From Arthrobacter sp. CJ23 (lineage in GTDB: Bacteria; Actinomycetota; Actinomycetes; Actinomycetales; Micrococcaceae), in contig NZ_CP102950.1 in the NCBI RefSeq assembly GCF_024741795.1, positions 3,782,001-3,846,000 on the forward strand: a stretch of 64,000 nucleotides of DNA, in the 5' to 3' direction. The position numbers and the translations under genes were made by a program. Position 1 is the first letter of the stretch, and each line of letters begins with the position of its first letter. A model generated the notes under the pieces. It was not told the origin of the DNA. It saw only the letters and a list, made by a program, of their open reading frames with translations, and searched no databases. Shown piece by piece: positions 54,845 to 61,741 of the stretch.

Positions 54845-55741
54845 TTACTTGATGCCGGTGGCGGCGACGCTTTGGATGAAGAAGCGCTGCAGCGCTACGA
54901 AAAGGGCGACGATTGGGGTAATGACCAGGACCGATCCGGCCAGCAGCAGGCCGTAGTTGGTGGCATTCTGCCCGGTCGAGAAGAGGGACAGCGCCACCGG
55001 TAGGGTGTACATGTCCTCGCTCTGGGCCGCGACCAGCGGCCAGAGGAAGTTGTTCCACGAGCCCAGGAAAGTCAGGATCCCCAGCGTGGCCAGAGGCGGG
55101 CCGCAGAGGGGCATCACCACGCGGGTGAAGATCCGGAACTCGCTGGCTCCGTCGATCCGTGCCGCCTCAATGATTGAATCCGGGATGCCCAGCATGAACT
55201 GGCGCATCAGGAAGACCCCCACGGGCGAGGCCAGGAACGGAAGGAACAGCGCCGGGTAAGTGCTGACCAGCCCCAGTTTGCTGACCATGACAAAGAGGGG
55301 AACGAACGTGACCACCCCGGGCACCATCAGGGTCACCATCACCAGCAAGAAGAGGAACCGTTTCCCTGGAAAGTTCATCTTCGCCAGTGCATAGCCGATC
55401 ATCGAGCAGAAGAGCAGGTTGCCCAAGACCGTGACGACGGCAACGATGAGGCTGTTCGTGAAGAACTTGTCGATGTGCAGCTCAGTGAACCAGGAGGTGT
55501 AGTTGGCAAGCGTGCCGTCCTGTGGCCACCACGTGACAGGCCTGCGAAGGAGTTCACCTTGGGTCTTGAATGATCCCAGCAGCATCCAGGCGAACGGCAG
55601 GAGGGTAGCAGCCACGGCGAGCAGCAGCAGGATATACACGAGGGGCCGGCCGCGCTGACCGCGTTGGCGGGGACGGCGTGCAGGTCCACCGGATTGGGTC
55701 CGCGAGGGTGCGGGCGTGAGGGTTTCTGTGGGAAATGTCAT
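54845..55741 (-). CDS. Carbohydrate ABC transporter permease (MalG type), second locus
   Basis: A 298-residue permease with a Pro/Arg-rich N-terminus, a first helix PLVYILLLLAVAATLLPFAW and the EAA-type loop with IPDSIIEAARIDGASEFRIF. The ATG at 55741 has AAGGA upstream and lies 8 bases after the partner permease stop. It forms the channel with the 55750-56697 product. No ATPase gene is present in this operon either. Confidence 0.93.
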   Translation of the reverse strand: MTFPTETLTPAPSRTQSGGPARRPRQRGQRGRPLVYILLLLAVAATLLPFAWMLLGSFKTQGELLRRPVTWWPQDGTLANYTSWFTELHIDKFFTNSLIVAVVTVLGNLLFCSMIGYALAKMNFPGKRFLFLLVMVTLMVPGVVTFVPLFVMVSKLGLVSTYPALFLPFLASPVGVFLMRQFMLGIPDSIIEAARIDGASEFRIFTRVVMPLCGPPLATLGILTFLGSWNNFLWPLVAAQSEDMYTLPVALSLFSTGQNATNYGLLLAGSVLVITPIVALFVALQRFFIQSVAATGIK

Positions 55742-55749
55742 GGCAGTGC

Positions 55750-56697
55750 TTAGTCCTTCGACCGGAGGGCACGGAATTGGACGAGGCTCAGCAGCGCTAT
55801 GGCGACGAAGAGCACATAGCTGGCGGCGGATGCCAAGCCGTATTTGCCGAACCCGAACTGGTTGTATGTGAAGTAGCTGATGGACAGGGTGGAGTCGAGC
55901 GGCCCGCCTTTGGTCATCACGAACGGCTCCTCGAAGAACTGCAGGTAGCCAACGGAGAGCAGCACCGCGCCCAGCAGCAGTGTCGGCCGCAGGGTGGGCA
56001 GCGTGATCCTGGTGAACCGCTGCCAGGCATTGGCACCGTCCACCTCGGCGGCTTCGAGCATTTCCGCCGATACGTTCTGCAGCCCCGCCAGGAAAATGAT
56101 CATCAGCGTGCCCATGTTCCGCCACACGGCCATCAGGATCATGGCCGGCATGGCCCACGTGGTGCTGTTGAGCCAGTCGGGGCCGTGAATTCCCACTGCG
56201 CCCAGGATGGTGTTCAGCAGGCCGTCCGGCTGCAGGATGAACCGCCACACGACGGCCACGGCAACAATGCTGGTGACCACGGGGGTGTAGAACCCTACGC
56301 GGAAGGCCGTCCGGAAGCGTTTGATTCCACTGTTCAATGCCACTGCCAAGGCCAGCGCCACGGCCATGGTCAGTGGTATGCCGACGACGACGAAATAGGC
56401 CGTGTTGAGCATCGAATGGAGGAACTGCGGGTTGGCGAACAACGTCGCGTACTGCTTGATGCCGACGAAACCGATCGCGGCCGGGTTCTGGACGTCACGG
56501 CTGGTGAAGTCCGTGAAGGACATCGCGAAGGAGGAAACCAGCGGCACGAGCATGAACACGGCGAAGACCGCCACGAACGGGAGCGCGAACATCCATGCGA
56601 TGAGTGCCTGCCTGCGGCGGCGCGAGGAGGGTCCGGCCGCACCCCTGGGCGACCGGGATGCGGTAGGCAACGGGGTGCGGCTGGACGTCGTGCTCAT
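55750..56697 (-). CDS. Carbohydrate ABC transporter permease (MalF type), second locus
   Basis: A 315-residue permease. A Ser/Arg-rich leader precedes the first helix (IAWMFALPFVAVFAVFML), and the EAA loop reads SAEMLEAAEVDGANAWQRFT. The ATG at 56697 lies 2 bases after the binding-protein stop. It is co-transcribed with the binding protein, the MalG-type permease and the GH3 enzyme. Confidence 0.93.
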   Translation of the reverse strand: MSTTSSRTPLPTASRSPRGAAGPSSRRRRQALIAWMFALPFVAVFAVFMLVPLVSSFAMSFTDFTSRDVQNPAAIGFVGIKQYATLFANPQFLHSMLNTAYFVVVGIPLTMAVALALAVALNSGIKRFRTAFRVGFYTPVVTSIVAVAVVWRFILQPDGLLNTILGAVGIHGPDWLNSTTWAMPAMILMAVWRNMGTLMIIFLAGLQNVSAEMLEAAEVDGANAWQRFTRITLPTLRPTLLLGAVLLSVGYLQFFEEPFVMTKGGPLDSTLSISYFTYNQFGFGKYGLASAASYVLFVAIALLSLVQFRALRSKD

Positions 56698-56699
56698 GT

Positions 56700-58031
56700 T
56701 CAGCGGCCTGTCCCGATTGAGTCGGCCGTGGACTGCAGTTCCTTGAGGGCCGAGGCCGGGTTTTTGCCGGCCTTCACGATCTGTTCCAGCTGGGTGTCGG
56801 CAGCGGCAGACACCTGGGTCCAGGTCGGGAAGGACGGCGGGGAGTTGACGTCCTTGAGCTGGTCGCCGAAGACGGCAAGTTTGGAATCACCGGAGAGCGA
56901 GGGGTCCTTCCATGCAGACTGGGATGCTGGCAGGTCCCCTGTCGCCTTGTACCACTTGACCTGGATGTCGGGCTTGGAGAGCCACTGGATGAACTTCCAT
57001 GCCGCGTCCCGGTTCTGTGATTTCTTGAAGACGACCAGGTTGGAGCCTCCAGCGAAGGAGGTCGCCGACTTCTGCTTCGGAACCATGGCCACCTTGTACT
57101 TGTCGGCGAATCCCGCACCGCCGGCCTTTTCCAGCTCGCCGATTCCGGACGGACCGCCGATCCACATGGGAACGGATCCGTCGACGAACGCGGACTCGGC
57201 AGCACCGGCACCGGTGGCAGGGCTCTTGTCGGCAATGCCTTCGGTGAAGAAGCTGTTGTAGTAGTTGAGGGCTTCAGCGAGCTCGGGCGTGTCCAGCGTC
57301 CATTTGGTGCTGTCCTGGTTCACCAGCTGAGCCCCGCCCGACCAGACAAACGGGAGAATGCGCTGGAAGGAGTCCGCTCCGCCCGCGGGGAGCGCGACTC
57401 CATACTTGGCGCCGGCCTTGCTCTGGAGGTCCTTGGCCAAGGATTTGAAGCCAGCCCAGTCCGTGGGGAAGGTCTCATGGCCGGCCCTTGCTGCAAGATC
57501 GCTGCGGTAAAAGACCACATTGGCGTCCACGTACCACGGGACGCCATACCTGGTCCCGCCCACGTCGGTCGACTTCACCGAACCGGGAAAGATGTCGCCG
57601 GTATCGATTGCGCTGGGCGTGGGGTCGAAGGCATCGCTGAAGTCGCTCATCCAGGTGGTGCCCATCTGGGCGATATCAGGGGTGGTGCCCCCGGCGATGG
57701 CCGTCTGGTATTTGTTGTGGGCGGCATCCCAGGGGATGGCCGTGACGTTGACCTTTACGCCGGGATTGGCGGCCTCGAATTCCTTTGCCAAGGGAGGCAG
57801 TGCGGCGCCCTCGGCACCCTGCGCCCACACCGTGACTGTTCCGGTCGCGGGGCCCGAGGCAATTGGGGATGCTGATTCGGTGGATCCGGAACCGGGTCCG
57901 TTGTCGCGTCCGCAGGCAGTCAGGAGCAGGGCAGCGGCAAGGCCGATGGCGGCTGCTTGTGTGGCTTTGGGATGGAGCATCTTAGGTGCCGGCATCTTTG
58001 GCGCCGGCAGGTCTGCTCGTTTCTTAAACAT
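56700..58031 (-). CDS. Sugar ABC transporter substrate-binding lipoprotein, second locus
   Basis: A 443-residue family 1 solute-binding lipoprotein with lipobox LLLTAC (Cys about residue 40), a Ser/Gly-rich linker and the core VTVWAQGAEGAALPPLAKEF. Conserved GGADSFQRILPFVWSGG and SNLVVFKKSQNRDAAWKFI lie in the sugar-binding lobes. Two adjacent ATGs occur (58034 and 58031); AGAGGA is better spaced for 58031. The N-terminus contains a near-tandem repeat (PAPKM twice). It heads the GH3 operon, with a LacI operator about 80 bases upstream, and probably binds the oligosaccharide cleaved by GH3. Confidence 0.92.
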   Translation of the reverse strand: MFKKRADLPAPKMPAPKMLHPKATQAAAIGLAAALLLTACGRDNGPGSGSTESASPIASGPATGTVTVWAQGAEGAALPPLAKEFEAANPGVKVNVTAIPWDAAHNKYQTAIAGGTTPDIAQMGTTWMSDFSDAFDPTPSAIDTGDIFPGSVKSTDVGGTRYGVPWYVDANVVFYRSDLAARAGHETFPTDWAGFKSLAKDLQSKAGAKYGVALPAGGADSFQRILPFVWSGGAQLVNQDSTKWTLDTPELAEALNYYNSFFTEGIADKSPATGAGAAESAFVDGSVPMWIGGPSGIGELEKAGGAGFADKYKVAMVPKQKSATSFAGGSNLVVFKKSQNRDAAWKFIQWLSKPDIQVKWYKATGDLPASQSAWKDPSLSGDSKLAVFGDQLKDVNSPPSFPTWTQVSAAADTQLEQIVKAGKNPASALKELQSTADSIGTGR

Positions 58032-58110
58032 CATTGTTCCTCTCAAAGGAAGGGGAGCGGAGAGCACAGGGGCTGCTGTTCGACGTCGACGATCGGCCCG
58101 TGCTCAAAAT

Positions 58111-58124
58111 TGTACGCGCATACA
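58111..58124 (-). promoter_or_regulatory. LacI-type operator, site 1 (binding-protein side)
   Basis: TGTACGCGCATACA, an imperfect palindrome with a central CG. It is the exact reverse complement of site 2. It lies about 80 bases upstream of the binding-protein start. Confidence 0.7.
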
Positions 58125-58165
58125 TTTTGCTGTGGCAAGGGTCACGTCCCCTTTTATTTCAGGGA

Positions 58166-58179
58166 TGTATGCGCGTACA
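58166..58179 (+). promoter_or_regulatory. LacI-type operator, site 2 (regulator side)
   Basis: TGTATGCGCGTACA, the exact reverse complement of site 1, with centres 55 bases apart. It lies 72 bases upstream of the LacI start. The pair suits autoregulation plus repression of the GH3 operon. Confidence 0.7.
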
Positions 58180-58251
58180 GTATGTGTTAGCCTCGGCGAT
58201 TGGCCGGGCAACGTGACCTCGTGGTCAAACGCCCTCGGGGAAGGGGATTCT

Positions 58252-59358
58252 GTGTCTACCAGCACCACGCCAACGGTTTACGACGTCGCGGAGGCTGCAG
58301 GCGTTTCCACGGCCTCCGTCTCCAGGTTCTTCCGCTCCCCGGACAAGGTCCGGCCTGCCACGCAGGAGGCAATCCGCAAGGCAGTCGAGACGCTCGGCTA
58401 CATCCCGAGCGGCCTCGCACGGGGCCTGGCCGAGCGCCACAGCGGCGTCGTCGGCATGTACTCGTTCAGCGGCCACGAGCCCGACGAACTGGCCATGCCA
58501 GAGCAGCTCGACGAGGACGACGTCCCCCTGGTCCGCGAATCGTCGACCAGTCCAAGGCTCTACCCGCTCTTCGCCGACGAGGTGCTCCGCGGCGTGGAAC
58601 TCGAATGCACTGTGCGCGGCCTCCCGCTCGCCGTTGGCTGGCAGAAGCTGGACTCGGGCGGCGTGGCCCTGGATGAGATCGCCCGTCGGGTGGACGGCCT
58701 CGTGGTGCTCCCCCACGTGGTGTCCGAGTCAATGCTCGTCCACCTGGCCCGGACCAAGCCCATCGTCCTGGTTGCCCAGTTCCCGGAAGACCCCGCGGTC
58801 ATGTCCTCGGTGACGGTCAACAACAAGGCCGGGATGCGCCGCCTCGTCGAGCACTTGATCGAAGACCACGGGCACAGGAGCTTCTGGTTCGCCGGGCCCG
58901 TCGATGACTACGACCGCTACGCGCGGCACAATGGGTTCCTTGACGCTCTCGAGGCAGCCGGTCTGGCCGCCCCGGACGGCACTGTCCTGGGCGGCACCAC
59001 GGGCCGGTCAGACGCACGCGAAGCCGTCGCAGCGCTGCTCGCCGATAAGGCAGGCCGCCCGGCTTTGCCCGACGCGGTCGTCTGCGCGAACGATCAGACC
59101 GCCCTAGGCGTCATCGAGGGCCTCACCGCGGCCGGGGTCAAGGTTCCGGAAGACGTCGCAGTCACCGGGTTCGACGGGATCGATGCAGGCCGGTTCATGC
59201 AACCGGCGCTCACCACGGTCCGCCAGCCCATGGACCTGCTGGGCCGGGTCGCCGTCGAGCTCCTGAGCAAACGGATGGCCGAGATCCCATCGGCGTGCGA
59301 GCACAGGGTCCTTCCTGTCCAGGTGCTCCTTCGGGAAAGCTGCGGCTGCACGCCATAG
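58252..59358 (+). CDS. LacI family transcriptional regulator
   Basis: A 368-residue repressor. The N-terminal helix-turn-helix TVYDVAEAAGVSTASVSRFF (about residues 8-27) and hinge helix PSGLARGLAERHSG are followed by a sugar-binding domain with VDGLVVLPHV, DDYDRYARHNGFLDALEAAG and VTGFDGIDAGRFMQPALTTV. The ending LRESCGCTP is a common LacI terminus. The GTG at 58252 has an AAGGGG ribosome site. It is divergent from the sugar-importer/GH3 operon and faces two inverted copies of one operator, so it is the local repressor. Confidence 0.93.
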   Translation: MSTSTTPTVYDVAEAAGVSTASVSRFFRSPDKVRPATQEAIRKAVETLGYIPSGLARGLAERHSGVVGMYSFSGHEPDELAMPEQLDEDDVPLVRESSTSPRLYPLFADEVLRGVELECTVRGLPLAVGWQKLDSGGVALDEIARRVDGLVVLPHVVSESMLVHLARTKPIVLVAQFPEDPAVMSSVTVNNKAGMRRLVEHLIEDHGHRSFWFAGPVDDYDRYARHNGFLDALEAAGLAAPDGTVLGGTTGRSDAREAVAALLADKAGRPALPDAVVCANDQTALGVIEGLTAAGVKVPEDVAVTGFDGIDAGRFMQPALTTVRQPMDLLGRVAVELLSKRMAEIPSACEHRVLPVQVLLRESCGCTP

Positions 59359-59364
59359 ATATCA

Positions 59365-59406
59365 GCAAAGAACGACGGCGGGAGGTTCCCGCAGTCGCTC
59401 TCTTGC
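59365..59406 (+). terminator. Stem-loop after the LacI gene
   Basis: Imperfect arms GCAAAGAACGACGGCGGGA and TTCCCGCAGTCGCTCTCTTG form a long hairpin 6 bases after the stop. It closely resembles the terminator at 51202-51238. Confidence 0.65.
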
Positions 59407-59424
59407 GCTGGCCGCCAACGGCTC

Positions 59425-59709
59425 CTAGCTGAGACGGCACTGACGGTTGACCGCTTTGTATTGGAGGTAGCGGAACTGTTCCGGGCCGCTGACATAGCAG
59501 GCTTGCGGGCAAAAGGAGTGCAGCCGGAGAGAGTCCCCTGCGTCGACTTGCACCCAGTCCTCGTTGAGCTTGTAGAGAGCGCTGCCCGACAGGACGAAGA
59601 TGCCGCGTTCCATCGCATGCGTTTCGGTGGAGGGAATGGTCCCGTTGGGTTGGATGGTGACGATGTCGACGTGCATGTCGTGGGCGAGGTTGTTCGGGTT
59701 AGAGACCAT
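59425..59709 (-). pseudogene. C-terminal cupin fragment of a second allE-like gene
   Basis: The 94-codon frame (DLAHDMHVDIVTIQPNGTIP, then FCPQACYVSGPEQFRYLQYK) aligns along its whole length with the C-terminal cupin of allE at 460-1290, at roughly 60 percent identity judged by eye. The N-terminal cupin (about 180 residues) is missing and no comparable sequence precedes it. The metal-site region keeps ETHAMERGIFVLSG. It is most likely a truncated relic; a stand-alone cupin function cannot be excluded. The 179 bases to the lipase gene hold nothing else recognisable. Confidence 0.7.
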
Positions 59710-59888
59710 CTCTATCGTTCAGAGTCCCCTCCAGACAATCCGCGCCTACGTGCGACTGCCAGAGCACGGTTTCGGCACCGGGTGTGAACCGCTCCCCGGA
59801 GTCAGACCCAAGCCCGCTTCCGGGGAGCGTTCAGCGGCCAAAAGGATTCCCGGCATGGATCCTCGCTGCCACAGTGCAGCAGCGGCAG

Positions 59889-60944
59889 TCAGGGCTGCGC
59901 GTAGACGTAGGACTTGAGTGAGGGTTCGGACGTGGCGTGTGGGTATGCCACCAGTTCGGCGAGGACTGTGTTCCAAAGGTCGACGTACTTGCCTGGGAAC
60001 GTCAGTGCGTTCACTCCGGGCATGAGCAGCTTGGTGCACGTCGTCAATGGCACCCGTGCAGGGTTTGCTGGACCGGCGTGGGTCAGCGCGTCGGCGGCCA
60101 GGGCGTACGCGACCGGGTCATACGTTCCCGTTGCGAGGTGATCGGCCACGTTCAGCGGACAGACGTCCTGGAGGGCGACGTTGGTGATGCTGCCGCCCCC
60201 GCCGTGCAATGACGTAGTGCCGGAGTCGCTGAGATTGGGCGTCACGAACTGGTCGGTGTGGGAGTAAATGTTCGTGTAAGAGATGCCGGCGAAGGTCTCC
60301 TGGTGGGAGTTCGTCGCTTGCGCGAAGGCGGAGTTCAGGCGCTGCTGCTGAAGGGCCGGTGCGCAGCCCGGCGCACACATGGCGTCCACGGTCAGGCTTC
60401 CGTGATTGGTCGCGCCTAGGGCAACGACGTCGTCGACCATGTCCCGCAGGTCGGGCCAGAACCGCAGCGCAAACCGAGGAGCGAGGCCGCCCTGGCTGAA
60501 ACCGAGGACGTCTACCTTCCGGCCACTGGTTGCGCTGATCTCCCGGATAGCGTGCACGATGTATTCCGCCGAGACCTGGATGTCCGTCATTCCGTCCTCA
60601 GGCAGGGCGACGGAGCAGTACGGCCAATCCAGCTTGTCCAAGGCGGGGAACCAGTTCCCGTCGAAGTTCGTGTCCGGGTTCAGCGTGGTGCCGTGGATGA
60701 GCAGTACGACATCACGGCTTGCGCCCGTGACGTCGCCAGTGCACTCCAGGCTCTCCGCCAGAAGGTTTTGCGGTACCGAGAACGCTGGCCCTGGCTGGTC
60801 GATCGGAGCGAACGAAGCCGCGGGCTCATCGGCAGCAGATGCGATACCGCCCGGCGCCAGAGCCAGCATCGCAGCCGACATCCCGGCGGCAACGATGCCG
60901 CGAAGGGTCTTCCCTACGGTTGATGCACTGTCATTTCTTTTCAT
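59889..60944 (-). CDS. Secreted lipase/esterase (alpha/beta hydrolase)
   Basis: A 351-residue secreted lipase. The signal peptide (KTLRGIVAAGMSAAMLALA) has a likely cut after ASA near residue 38. The oxyanion segment is VVLLIHGTTLNPDTNF, the nucleophile is S150 in DVLGFSQGGLAPRFAL, and CAPGC, VCPL and TTCTK contribute paired cysteines. The layout resembles Candida antarctica lipase B-like or class 2 bacterial lipases. The ATG at 60944 has AAAGGA 6 bases upstream, which fixes the start; an extension to 61151 would cross hairpin-rich leader DNA. Confidence 0.88.
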   Translation of the reverse strand: MKRNDSASTVGKTLRGIVAAGMSAAMLALAPGGIASAADEPAASFAPIDQPGPAFSVPQNLLAESLECTGDVTGASRDVVLLIHGTTLNPDTNFDGNWFPALDKLDWPYCSVALPEDGMTDIQVSAEYIVHAIREISATSGRKVDVLGFSQGGLAPRFALRFWPDLRDMVDDVVALGATNHGSLTVDAMCAPGCAPALQQQRLNSAFAQATNSHQETFAGISYTNIYSHTDQFVTPNLSDSGTTSLHGGGGSITNVALQDVCPLNVADHLATGTYDPVAYALAADALTHAGPANPARVPLTTCTKLLMPGVNALTFPGKYVDLWNTVLAELVAYPHATSEPSLKSYVYAQP

Positions 60945-60968
60945 ATGCAATCCTTTGCTGGTTGTGAC

Positions 60969-61044
60969 CCAACACCCCCTCTCAGCAGGGGCGTTGTGGG
61001 TTGGTGCTTGCCACCCCCGCGATTTGGGGGGCAACGGGGGTGGC
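60969..61044 (-). promoter_or_regulatory. Two stem-loops in the lipase leader
   Basis: One hairpin is built from CCCAACACCCC and GGGGCGTTGTGGG (60969-61001), a second from GCCACCCCCG and CGGGGGTGGC (61010-61044). They lie between the small upstream gene and the lipase start and could be its terminator, an mRNA-leader structure, or both. They do not match a riboswitch class I know. Confidence 0.4.
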
Positions 61045-61147
61045 AGCGTCTTTAGGTGTTCGCGATCAGCCAATTCCATCCTGGAAGCTAGTGCGGTGTG
61101 GGCGGCGCCTGGTGCTTGTTGGTGCCCGATGGCGGAGCCGTGGATGG

Positions 61148-61366
61148 TCATTCTGAGAGCTCGTGTGTTTCTCCGAAGGGGATGGCAGTGCTGAACGCTA
61201 CTGTGTAGTGGCGCGCGCTGTGGCGGGTGATGAGGATGCCGCCCCGGTGCCCGGCGGGTAGTGATGCCGCGATGAGGGTTGCTTCTGCCTCCGCTAGGAG
61301 CGTGGAAAGCTGCGTCCGCGCGCTGATATGAACTTCAAGTTCGGTTACCGGCTGTGTTGAATTCAT
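61148..61366 (-). CDS. Hypothetical small protein, 72 residues
   Basis: The protein reads MNSTQPVTELEVHISARTQL, then LLAEAEATLIAASLPAGHRG and ITRHSARHYTVAFSTAIPFG. The alternating strand-helix-strand pattern suggests a compact alpha/beta fold, and SLPAGHRGGILITRH reads like a real domain core. The ATG at 61366 has GAAAGAA 6 bases upstream. It may be co-transcribed with the next small gene. The family is unknown. Confidence 0.55.
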   Translation of the reverse strand: MNSTQPVTELEVHISARTQLSTLLAEAEATLIAASLPAGHRGGILITRHSARHYTVAFSTAIPFGETHELSE

Positions 61367-61436
61367 TCTGTTCTTTCGATACTGCAGGCTGGCGTGTCGG
61401 CGTACCGCTTCGAAGTGGTTGAGCAGGTGGCTGGTG

Positions 61437-61649
61437 CTACGTCTGCGCTCCGGGCTCGACCCATATCTCGAAGCCGTGGGCTGCCTCGAAAAGTGCTCTG
61501 CGATGGACACCTTCGGGTGCAAGCCAGATAACGGAGGAGTCGGGCATGGCGTTGTCCACGAGCCCCGTCTGAACTTGTTCGCCCGAACGCCGGATCTCTA
61601 CCCGTTTTCCTATCAGCTTTGTCCAGTCCGATACGAGACGTGTTTTCAC
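61437..61649 (-). CDS. Hypothetical small protein, about 70 residues
   Basis: It reads VKTRLVSDWTKLIGKRVEIR, then TGLVDNAMPDSSVIWLAPEG and LFEAAHGFEIWVEPGAQT. The beta-rich pattern with GKRVEIRRSGEQVQTG recalls small barrel folds, but no family can be assigned. I start at GTG 61649, which has GAAGG about 9 bases upstream; an ATG at 61682 is in frame but has its AAGG only one base away. It is followed by the 72-residue gene and preceded by the large decarboxylase. Confidence 0.5.
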   Translation of the reverse strand: MKTRLVSDWTKLIGKRVEIRRSGEQVQTGLVDNAMPDSSVIWLAPEGVHRRALFEAAHGFEIWVEPGAQT

Positions 61650-61741
61650 TGTTGTAGCCTTCTGCGCTATGAGAGAGGTCATGCCTTCATGACCGTGAGT
61701 TGAGTGTGCTTTTATCCGGGGCAGTGCCTCGGGACCCTTCT

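Noticed and set aside
60969..61001. Possible TPP riboswitch, because the lipase leader contains CTGAGA followed by G-rich sequence
   Set aside because: The second conserved TPP half and the downstream P4/P5 elements are absent, and the lipase has no link to thiamine.
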